64,000 bases of DNA. It comes from Lutimaribacter salitolerans (GTDB lineage: Bacteria > Pseudomonadota > Alphaproteobacteria > Rhodobacterales > Rhodobacteraceae). The notes under the pieces were generated by a model. The model saw only the letters and a program-made list of their open reading frames with translations. It was not told the DNA's origin and searched no databases. The stretch's first letter is position 1. Each line of letters opens with the position of its first letter. The stretch is taken from NCBI RefSeq assembly GCF_042677865.1, contig NZ_JBHUDD010000159.1:28609-92608 (forward strand). Direction: 5' to 3'. The position numbers and the translations under genes were made by a program. Below, piece after piece: positions 44,460 through 51,597 of this stretch.

Positions 44460-44867
44460 ATGCGCAATCTCTTCATGACATTTGCCCTGATGCTGGGGCT
44501 TGCCCTGCCCTTGCCCGCTGCGGCACAGGACCAGGACATCACCGCGGTGATCGATCAGCAGCTTGATGCCTTCAAGGCCGAGGATGTTGATCGCGCCTTC
44601 AGCTATGCCAGCCCCACGATCAAGGGCCTGTTCGGCACGCCGCAGAACTTTGCCACCATGGTGCAGCGCGGCTATCCGATGGTCTGGCGCCCGGCCGAAG
44701 TGCGGTACCTTGACCTGCGCAAGGTGGCGGGAAACCTGTGGCAGCGCGTGCAGATCACAGATGAACAAGGGGCGGTGCATATGCTGGATTACCAGATGAT
44801 CCAGACGGAAAACGGCTGGCAGATCAACGGCGTGCAACTTCTCGAAGCACCGGGCACGACCGTCTGA
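44460..44867 (+). CDS. DUF4864 secreted protein
   Basis: This 135-residue protein has a signal peptide (MRNLFMTFALMLGLALPLPAAAQ). A small NTF2-like domain follows, as in DUF4864 (VIDQQLDAFKAEDVDRAFSY, then MLDYQMIQTENGWQINGVQL). The AGGAGG ribosome site is strong. It lies 56 bases after lysK. The function is unknown; the periplasm is the likely location. Confidence 0.85.
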   Translation: MRNLFMTFALMLGLALPLPAAAQDQDITAVIDQQLDAFKAEDVDRAFSYASPTIKGLFGTPQNFATMVQRGYPMVWRPAEVRYLDLRKVAGNLWQRVQITDEQGAVHMLDYQMIQTENGWQINGVQLLEAPGTTV

Positions 44868-44870
44868 ATA

Positions 44871-44917
44871 CCCTGTTCTTCCTCTCTCTTCAAATATCCT
44901 GGGGGCAACGCCCCCAG
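44871..44917 (+). repeat. 3' stem-loop repeat element, copy 2
   Basis: Its first 29 bases equal 2521-2549. It ends in an 8-base-pair hairpin, CTGGGGGC-AAC-GCCCCCAG (44899-44917). It starts 3 bases after the DUF4864 stop, so it probably works as a 3' end or terminator element of that message. Confidence 0.7.
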
Positions 44918-45068
44918 CCTTGCGACGCGCGGCACGCGCGGCGCAATCCCTGCCCGCCGCATGGCACCGTGACGGTGGTCTCAGACAGCGTTAACGGCTT
45001 GTTGATATCTCCCTTTCCCAGTCACGCGGCCCGGTTGGCGCGCCGCAGTCATGGTAAAGGGGATAAGC

Positions 45069-47354
45069 ATGAACAAGGCGATTACCGACGGGCTGGTCTT
45101 CATGCCGCCTGCCTTCGCGGCGGGTCTGGATCAATGGTCGCGCGGCGATGGCACACCGGGCTCTGACAGCTACGCGGGCGTGCCCACCGCCGCTTTTGTC
45201 CCTGCCGACCCGGATTTCGGCGGCTGTCTGGAACTGCAAAAGGTCGACGGCACCCAAAAGCTGCGGTTCATGGGCCAGACACCGATCCTGCCGGGGTGCT
45301 ATCTGCGCATCCGCGCGCGGATCAAGGCGGTCAGCGGCAATCTGCCTTCGGTGCGGATCGCGGCCTGGGCCGGTGGGGCAGGCAACCAGAACCTTGGGCC
45401 GGTCCCGCAAGTCGGCCCTTCGGTCAGCCTGCAGCAATACGGCCAAATCATCGAGGTCAGCGCGATCGTCGGCACCGGCACGCGGCCGGGCGTCGACATG
45501 CCCTGGGGGCGGGCGGCGATCTATGGTCATTTCGGGCTGGACCTGACCGGCCCGAATGGCGGCTTGGTGCGCATCGACGATATCGAGATCGAGGATGTCA
45601 CCAGCGTCTTTCTGCGCGACATTCTGGGCTGGGTCGATGTGCGCGACTACGGGGCCATCGGTGACGGGGTGACCGACGACAGCGCCGCATTTGCGGCCGC
45701 GGATACCGCCGCCAGCGGCCAGATGGTCAAGGTGCCGGCCGGTACGTATTTCCTGAACGACAACGTCACGTTCGAAAACCGCGTCCTGTTCGAAGGGCGG
45801 GTCGTGATGCCCGACGACAAGATCCTTGCGTTGCAACAGGATTTCAACCTGCCCGCATATATCGATGCTTTCGGCGACGAGGTTCTGGCCTTCAAGAAGG
45901 CGTTTCAGGCGCTGCTGAACAATGCCGGGCACGAGGGGCTGGACCTTGGCGGGCGCGTGGTGAACGTGTCTGCGCCCATCGACATGCAGGCGGCCGTCGC
46001 CAACCGGATCGAGTATGCCCAGCGACGCCATATCCGCAACGGGCAATTCTATGTCGAGAACTCCTCTGCCTGGGACACCGACGTTTTCACCAGTCAGGCC
46101 AGCTATAGCCCAAACAATCCGCTGGAGCTGACCAACGTGGTCAATGTCGCCAACATTCCCGTTGGGTCGCTGATCGAGGGCGGAGGCGTCGGGCGCGAGG
46201 TCTATGTGCGTGCCAAAAACGTGGCGCAGCAGCGCATCACCTTGTCGATGCCGCTGTATGATGCGGCCGGCACGCAGGTGTTCACCTTTCAGCGGTTCAA
46301 GTACATCCTGGATTTCAGCGGTTTTGCCAAGCTGTCGAAATTCTCGATGTCGGATATCGAGTTCCAGTGCCGGGGCCGCGCCAGCGGGATCATCCTGGCG
46401 CCCGAGGGGCTGATCTTTCACATACGCGACTGTTTCTTCACGGCACCGCTGAACCGGGCCATCACAAGCCCCGGCATCGGCTGTCAGGGCATGCTGATCG
46501 ACCGATGCCAGTTTCTGTCGAATGAAACGCCGATGCGCGCGCAGGACCGGGTGTCCATCGCGCTGAACGCCAATGCCAATGACGTCAAGCTGCGCGACAA
46601 CCGCATCACCCATTTTCGGCATTTCGCGGTGATCGGCGGCACCAGCAGCATCATCGGCGGCAATCACTGGTTCCAGGGTGACAGCGAACCCGAGGGCGTG
46701 CGCACCGCCGGGCTGATCCTGACATCCAGCCACAACCGCGCCACGATCGAGGGCAACTACATCGACAACTGCTCGATCGAATGGACCAACGAGCACGACC
46801 AGTCGCCGGATTTCGCCAATGAGTTCTCGTTCTCGGGGCTCAACATCGCCGACAACATCTTTCAGGCCATCGACGTCGCCCCATGGTTCCGGTTTTTCGT
46901 GATCAAACCCTATGGTCCGGGCCATTTCATCGACGGGTTGAACATGTCGGGCAACATCTTCCGGGCGATTCGCGGCGACATTGACCGGGTCGAGCATGTA
47001 GACACATCGTTTGCCGATCTGAATTACGACAGGATCCGCAATGTCACCGTGGCGGGCAACATGTTCAATTCGGTTGTGCAGGGCATCATGAACCCGGTTT
47101 CGATATTGCACACCCAGAACACGCCTGCCGAAACATGGTCGGTGAATTGCGCAGGTCCCCTGCCCTTTGGCGCCTACGCCCAGCAGGTCGAGGCGATCGT
47201 GCCCCGCGCCAAGATCAAGAACGCCGCAAACGTGGCGAGGTATCATTTTCCTTACGTGGCAACCGAACAGGGTCCGGCACGTGACCGGGTCACACTGAAC
47301 TTTCCCGAAGCCACGAGCGGCACATACTCGGTCCTCGTGCGGATCGACAACTGA
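45069..47354 (+). CDS. Pectate lyase-fold (GH28-related/tailspike-like) protein
   Basis: This 761-residue protein has an N-terminal jelly-roll-like part (about 1-190). A right-handed beta-helix follows, announced by VRDYGAIGDGVTDDSAAFAAA near 197-217, the start motif of pectate-lyase-3/GH28-like folds, with many Asn/Gly-rich turns to about residue 640. There is no signal peptide, though such proteins can leave by type I or other routes. AAAGGGG precedes the start. Relatives in roseobacters are single-copy and thought to act on cell-surface polysaccharide. The substrate is unknown. Confidence 0.82.
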   Translation: MNKAITDGLVFMPPAFAAGLDQWSRGDGTPGSDSYAGVPTAAFVPADPDFGGCLELQKVDGTQKLRFMGQTPILPGCYLRIRARIKAVSGNLPSVRIAAWAGGAGNQNLGPVPQVGPSVSLQQYGQIIEVSAIVGTGTRPGVDMPWGRAAIYGHFGLDLTGPNGGLVRIDDIEIEDVTSVFLRDILGWVDVRDYGAIGDGVTDDSAAFAAADTAASGQMVKVPAGTYFLNDNVTFENRVLFEGRVVMPDDKILALQQDFNLPAYIDAFGDEVLAFKKAFQALLNNAGHEGLDLGGRVVNVSAPIDMQAAVANRIEYAQRRHIRNGQFYVENSSAWDTDVFTSQASYSPNNPLELTNVVNVANIPVGSLIEGGGVGREVYVRAKNVAQQRITLSMPLYDAAGTQVFTFQRFKYILDFSGFAKLSKFSMSDIEFQCRGRASGIILAPEGLIFHIRDCFFTAPLNRAITSPGIGCQGMLIDRCQFLSNETPMRAQDRVSIALNANANDVKLRDNRITHFRHFAVIGGTSSIIGGNHWFQGDSEPEGVRTAGLILTSSHNRATIEGNYIDNCSIEWTNEHDQSPDFANEFSFSGLNIADNIFQAIDVAPWFRFFVIKPYGPGHFIDGLNMSGNIFRAIRGDIDRVEHVDTSFADLNYDRIRNVTVAGNMFNSVVQGIMNPVSILHTQNTPAETWSVNCAGPLPFGAYAQQVEAIVPRAKIKNAANVARYHFPYVATEQGPARDRVTLNFPEATSGTYSVLVRIDN

Positions 47355-47415
47355 GGGAAATGGCGGGCGGGGTGTTCGCACCCTGCCCGCGACACTGCGT
47401 CCAAGCCCGACGAGA

Positions 47416-48051
47416 TCAGAAGGCGACCCAGATCGCGGCCTTGAGCCCGGTTTCGCGGGCGCCTTGCAGGCTTTGGCTCAGCCCGATTTCCAGCCTTGCG
47501 CGCCGGGACAGGGCAAAGGTGACCGACGGCACCACACGCAGGAACGGGTCATCCCCATGCTGCTCGCCGGTCTGCAGTTGCAGCATGATCTTGCGCGCAT
47601 CCGAAAGGGTCAGACCAAGCGTCAGGTCAGCCTTGTAGTCGATGGCCAGTGTTTCGGTTCGGACCTCGGCCACCGCGTCCAGCGCCGCCCAGCCTGACCG
47701 CCCGGCCCAGTCGATGCCCTTGCCCCAGCTCAGCCCCGGGCGGATCACTGTGTCACCCGCGATCACGCCTGCGCCGATCTGCCAGGCGAAATGATGGCCT
47801 GCGACGGGCCGGATCAGCGGCGCCTGAACAAAGGCCACCGCCTTGTCCTGTCCCGACACGCCGCGCCCCAGGTCAAGACCAAGCGTCAGCCGCTCGGTCA
47901 CACCCCATTCGGCATAAAGACCCGTATAGGCCCCGCTGGGCAGCACATAGGTCGAGCTTGCGACAAACACGTTGCCCTTGCCGCGCGGCCAGGCACCGGC
48001 AAGGGCCGGACAGGACAGAAGCAGCCAGATGATCATCGCCAGACGCAGCAT
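47416..48051 (-). CDS. Predicted outer-membrane beta-barrel-like protein, unknown function
   Basis: This 211-residue protein has a signal peptide (MLRLAMIIWLLLSCPALAGA). The rest is alternating amphipathic strands (GNVFVASSTYVLPSG, then LTLGLDLGRGVSG and LTLGLTLSDARKIMLQLQTG), ending in a hydrophobic strand with terminal Phe (KAAIWVAF), the usual barrel-insertion signal. I do not recognise a named family. It converges with the pectate-lyase-fold gene, with a 61-base gap. Confidence 0.78.
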   Translation of the reverse strand: MLRLAMIIWLLLSCPALAGAWPRGKGNVFVASSTYVLPSGAYTGLYAEWGVTERLTLGLDLGRGVSGQDKAVAFVQAPLIRPVAGHHFAWQIGAGVIAGDTVIRPGLSWGKGIDWAGRSGWAALDAVAEVRTETLAIDYKADLTLGLTLSDARKIMLQLQTGEQHGDDPFLRVVPSVTFALSRRARLEIGLSQSLQGARETGLKAAIWVAF

Positions 48052-48180
48052 CGCCCGCCTCTTGCCGGTTTCCCGAAGGATCGTTCACTTCGGTAAACAG
48101 GCGGTTAACCGCGATGGACGAGTTGGAGGCCGCAGGGGTGACGTGCTAGGCTGATGTCCACACTCGCCAAGGAGGCCCCG

Positions 48181-48501
48181 ATGCCTGTGATTTCAAGCGA
48201 CAAGACCTGCCAGACCGTGATCACCACGTTCGAGATGACACCGGGCACCTGTCAGGACCTGCTGGATGCTCTGACCGAGGCTTACAAGGGCTTCATCTCG
48301 AAGCAGCCGGGGTTCATCGCTGCGGGCCTGCATGTGAACGACGCGCAGACGCGGATCGCCAACTACTCGCAATGGCAGCGGCGTGAGGACTTCATGGCCA
48401 TGCTGCGCAGTGACGAGATGCGGGCGCACAACCGCCAGTTCGCGCAGCTGTGCACCCGCTTCGAGCCGGTGATGTATGATGTCGTGGAAAGTTTCGACTG
48501 A
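48181..48501 (+). CDS. Antibiotic biosynthesis monooxygenase (ABM) domain protein
   Basis: This 106-residue single-domain ferredoxin-like protein has a TVITTFEMTPGTCQDLLDAL opening, then FISKQPGFIAAGLHVND and IANYSQWQRREDF, the ABM/quinol-monooxygenase pattern. The start MPVISSDKT is preferred because AAGGAGG lies 7 bases before it; an ATG at 48154 has no such site. It is often an orphan oxygenase or stress protein; the substrate is unknown. Confidence 0.85.
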   Translation: MPVISSDKTCQTVITTFEMTPGTCQDLLDALTEAYKGFISKQPGFIAAGLHVNDAQTRIANYSQWQRREDFMAMLRSDEMRAHNRQFAQLCTRFEPVMYDVVESFD

Positions 48502-48583
48502 TCCGAATCTTCGACTGACCTGAATCAAGGCCAGCGGATTGCATCGGTGTCAGTCTGACGCAGGATGACAAGGGGAGGTTGCC

Positions 48584-48991
48584 ATGTATCACAATATTCT
48601 CGTACCGATCTCGTTTGATGAAGACCGCGATGCCAAGGGGGCGATCGAAGTGGCGCAGGCGCTGGGGGCCGAGGGTGCCCGCATCACCCTGCTGCACGTG
48701 ATGGAAGAGGTGCCGGGCTATGCGATTTCCTACATGCCGACCGATTACATCAATGAAAGCCGCAAGGCGGTTCAATCCGAGCTGGACGAAATGGCCGCCC
48801 GTCTGCCCGACGGGCAGGGCGTGGTCGTGAGCGGCCATTCCGGGCGCACGATCCTGGATTGGGCGGAATCGCACAAGGTGGATTGCATCGTCATCGCCTC
48901 GCACCGGCCGGGGATGCAGGACCTGTTTCTGGGATCGACCGCGCATCAGGTGGTGCGCCATGCGGTCTGTGCGGTGCACGTCTTGCGGTGA
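48584..48991 (+). CDS. Universal stress protein, UspA family
   Basis: This 135-residue protein has the Usp fold: YHNILVPISFDEDRDAKGAI at the start and the nucleotide-type tail VIASHRPGMQDLFLGSTAHQ, which resembles the GxxG-(9)-G-S/T ATP-binding pattern. AAGGGGAGG lies before the ATG. It is a standalone gene. Usp proteins help survival in starvation and stress; the specific role here is unknown. Confidence 0.9.
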   Translation: MYHNILVPISFDEDRDAKGAIEVAQALGAEGARITLLHVMEEVPGYAISYMPTDYINESRKAVQSELDEMAARLPDGQGVVVSGHSGRTILDWAESHKVDCIVIASHRPGMQDLFLGSTAHQVVRHAVCAVHVLR

Positions 48992-49094
48992 CCATCCGGT
49001 CACAGACCGGTGACAATCCCGCTGCCTGCTTGATTGCCGGGCGCAGGACGTGCAAACGTTGGCTGTCCAAGGTCAACTATGGGATTTAATCACG

Positions 49095-49649
49095 ATGTTC
49101 ACCCGCCGTTCCTTTGTTGCTGCCGCTGCCGCGTCGCTGGCCGCGCCCAGTTTGGCCAATGCCGTCACGCTTGATCCGAAGTTCACGCCGCAGACCGTGA
49201 CCGTGGCCGAGAAGTATTCGCCCGGCCAGATCATCGTCCTGCCCCGCGCGCATTTCCTGTATTTCATCACCGAACCGCGCACGGCGTTGCGCTATGGCGT
49301 GGGCGTGGGCAAGGCGGGGCTGGACTTTACCGGCACCGCGACGATCAGCGTCAAGAAAGAGTGGCCCACCTGGCGGCCCACGGACGAGATGATCGAGCGT
49401 GATCCGCAGGCCTATGCCAAGTTCAAGGACAACGATTATGTCCAGCCGGGCGGGCCGGGCAACCCCTTGGGCGCGCGGGCGCTGTATCTGTTCCAGAACG
49501 GGCGCGACACATACTACCGCATCCATGGCACGATCGAGCCCAATTCGATCGGTCGGTCGGTGTCGAATGGCTGTATCCGCATGATCAACGATCACGTGAT
49601 CGACCTGTACAACCGGGTTCCGGTGGGCACGTCGGTGACGGTTCTTTAA
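49095..49649 (+). CDS. L,D-transpeptidase (YkuD domain)
   Basis: This 184-residue exported enzyme makes 3-3 cross-links in peptidoglycan or attaches proteins to it. The start MFTRRSFVAAAAASLAAPSL contains a twin-Arg and a hydrophobic signal, possibly Tat. The catalytic block is complete: RIHGTIEPNSIG, then SNGCIRM with the nucleophile Cys near 160. A strong terminator follows. The start at 49095 is chosen over 49050 because it begins the signal peptide. Confidence 0.9.
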   Translation: MFTRRSFVAAAAASLAAPSLANAVTLDPKFTPQTVTVAEKYSPGQIIVLPRAHFLYFITEPRTALRYGVGVGKAGLDFTGTATISVKKEWPTWRPTDEMIERDPQAYAKFKDNDYVQPGGPGNPLGARALYLFQNGRDTYYRIHGTIEPNSIGRSVSNGCIRMINDHVIDLYNRVPVGTSVTVL

Positions 49650-49668
49650 GCTTTCGGAAAGCACCATC

Positions 49669-49699
49669 AAAAGGCCTGCACAGAAATGCAGGCCTTTTT
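49669..49699. terminator. Bidirectional rho-independent terminator
   Basis: AAAAGGCCTGCA-CAGAAA-TGCAGGCCTTTT, followed by another T, is a perfect 12-base-pair stem with A and T runs on its two flanks. It can therefore end transcription of both the L,D-transpeptidase gene and the converging thioredoxin gene. Confidence 0.92.
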
Positions 49700-49721
49700 G
49701 CTGCGCGTTGTCCTGAAAGCG

Positions 49722-50150
49722 TCAGATCACGCCGCGCACCCAGCTGACGATCGACGCCGCCGGCATCGCCCCCGACTGCCGCGCGCGTTCGCGCCCACCG
49801 GCAAAGGCCGCCATGGTGGGAATCCCGCGAATGCCATAGGCCGCCCCCGCCGCCTGATGCTGCTCGGTGTTCAGCTTGACCAGCCGGGCCTGTGCGCCAA
49901 GGTCGGTCGCGGCCTTGGAAAACTCGGGCGCCATCGACCGGCAAGGGCCACACCAAGGTGCCCAGAAATCCACCACCAGCGGCAGGTCATCATGGCGCGC
50001 GGCCTTTTGCAGGGTGGCAAGATCAACCTCGACCGCCGCGCCGGGCAGCAGTTTCGCACCGCAGGTGCCGCATTTCGCAGCCGTCATCCGATCCTCGGGA
50101 ACACGGTTGAGCTGCCCGCAGTCCAGACATGTCAGTTTCTTCGACGCCAT
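49722..50150 (-). CDS. trxC: Thioredoxin with N-terminal zinc ribbon (TrxC type)
   Basis: This 142-residue disulfide reductase has an N-terminal zinc ribbon with two CxxC pairs (LTCLDCGQLN and AAKCGTCGAKLLPG). The thioredoxin domain follows, with the active site WAPWCGPCRSM and cis-Pro (IRGIPTMAAF). This is the thioredoxin-2 plan. The start at 50150 (MASKKLTC) is favoured by GGAGGG upstream; a Met five codons earlier is possible. Confidence 0.93.
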   Translation of the reverse strand: MASKKLTCLDCGQLNRVPEDRMTAAKCGTCGAKLLPGAAVEVDLATLQKAARHDDLPLVVDFWAPWCGPCRSMAPEFSKAATDLGAQARLVKLNTEQHQAAGAAYGIRGIPTMAAFAGGRERARQSGAMPAASIVSWVRGVI

Positions 50151-50222
50151 TTCAACGCCCTCCATATCACATTCCGAATATAATATATGTGGTGCAGGCG
50201 TCTTTGTTAAGAGAGCGCGGCG

Positions 50223-50909
50223 TCAGTCCTGCACCAGCTCCAGCAGTTCCAGAACATGCGGCCCCAGCCCTTGCACGATCTGCGCCACGCCTTCGGCGTT
50301 GGGATGGATGCCATCGGCCTGGAACATGTCGCGCATTTGGGAAGGGTCGGGATCATCGCCCAGCCCGACGAAAAAGCTGTCGACCAGCAGAGTGTCGTAT
50401 TTTTCGGCCATATTCGGCCAGATCGCATCGAAGTCGCGCTTGAAATCCGGGCCATAATTGCCCGGGGCCTGCATGCCGACCAGCAACACCCTGACATCCG
50501 CCGCCTGAGCCTGCGCCAGAATACCGTCGATATTGGCACGGGTGTTGGCCGGATCGATCCCGCGCAGCAGGTCATTGCCGCCCAGTGCCACGATCATCGC
50601 GTCCACATCCGGCGTCAGCGTCCATTCCACACGGGCAAGCCCACCCGCCGTCGTGTCGCCCGAAACGCCCGCGTTGACCACGCGCACCTCGTCCACACCC
50701 TGCGCCGCCAGCCACTCGCGCAGCTGCGGCACAAAGCCATCGGACTCCATCAAACCGTAGCCTTGGGTCAGGCTGTCGCCCATCGCCACGACCGTCGGGC
50801 CGGTCATGCTGTGCGACCCCGCCCCCGCAGGTGTGACAACGCCGAGGTTGCCGATAAGGGCAAGAACCCCATATGCCAGTGATGACCGTAAAAACAGGCG
50901 CTTGTTCAT
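50223..50909 (-). CDS. GDSL/SGNH arylesterase (TesA-like)
   Basis: This 228-residue exported hydrolase has a signal peptide (MNKRLFLRSSLAYGVLALIG, about 1-32). All four SGNH blocks are present: AMGDSLTQGYG (Ser nucleophile), NAGVSGDTTAGG, VALGGNDLLRG and DGIHPNAEG (Asp-His pair). It is an esterase or lysophospholipase of the TesA kind. It is head-to-head with an ABC ATPase gene, as tesA is with ybbA in E. coli, and the two ATG codons overlap within CATG at 50907-50910. Confidence 0.92.
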   Translation of the reverse strand: MNKRLFLRSSLAYGVLALIGNLGVVTPAGAGSHSMTGPTVVAMGDSLTQGYGLMESDGFVPQLREWLAAQGVDEVRVVNAGVSGDTTAGGLARVEWTLTPDVDAMIVALGGNDLLRGIDPANTRANIDGILAQAQAADVRVLLVGMQAPGNYGPDFKRDFDAIWPNMAEKYDTLLVDSFFVGLGDDPDPSQMRDMFQADGIHPNAEGVAQIVQGLGPHVLELLELVQD

Positions 50910-51597
50910 GTCAGACCCCGTGATTTCCCTTAAAGATGTGTCTTTGTCTCTGGATGGCAATGCGGGCCGCGTGGATATCCTCCACGGCATCAGCATGGAT
51001 GTCCAGCGGGGGCAGACCCTGGGGCTGGTGGGGCCGTCCGGCTCCGGCAAATCTTCGCTGCTGATGCTGATGGGCGGGCTGGAACGTGCCACCGGCGGCA
51101 CCGTCACCGTGCTGGGGCAGGAACTGACCTCGCGGACCGAGGATCAGCTTGCCCGCTTTCGGCGCGGACATCTGGGGGTGGTGTTTCAGTCGTTTCACCT
51201 GATCCCGACGCTGACCGCGCTGGAAAACGTGGCGACACCGCTGGAACTGGCCGGTGTGCCCGATGCGATGGACCGCGCGGCGCAGGAGTTGCGCGCCGTG
51301 GGGCTGGGGGCCCGCGCCGATCACTACCCGTCGCAGATGTCGGGTGGCGAGCAGCAGCGCGTGGCGCTGGCCCGTGCCGCCGCGCCGCGCCCCGAGATCC
51401 TGCTGGCGGATGAACCCACCGGCAATCTGGACGGCACCAACGGCGCGGCGATCATGGACATGCTGTTCGGCCTGCGCGACCGGCACGGTGCCACGCTGGT
51501 GCTTGTGACCCACGCGCCCGATCTGGCGGCACGCTGCGACCGGGTGATCCACCTGCGCGACGGGCAGATCGACACATCGGCGAGGGCTGCGGAATGA
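50908..51597 (+). CDS. YbbA/LolD-type ABC ATP-binding protein
   Basis: This 229-residue ATPase has Walker A GPSGSGKSS (about 43-51), signature MSGGEQQRVALARAA (about 144-158) and Walker B EILLADEPTGNLDG. This class works with FtsX-like permeases in lipoprotein or toxin export. The start MSDPVISLKDV overlaps the divergent esterase start by two bases. The end overlaps the permease gene by ATGA. With the esterase it matches the ybbA-tesA layout. Confidence 0.9.
   Translation: MSDPVISLKDVSLSLDGNAGRVDILHGISMDVQRGQTLGLVGPSGSGKSSLLMLMGGLERATGGTVTVLGQELTSRTEDQLARFRRGHLGVVFQSFHLIPTLTALENVATPLELAGVPDAMDRAAQELRAVGLGARADHYPSQMSGGEQQRVALARAAAPRPEILLADEPTGNLDGTNGAAIMDMLFGLRDRHGATLVLVTHAPDLAARCDRVIHLRDGQIDTSARAAE

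Noticed and set aside
44991..47381. 796-codon frame antisense to the pectate-lyase-fold gene
   Set aside because: The sense strand has a ribosome site, a family motif and normal composition; the antisense frame has none.
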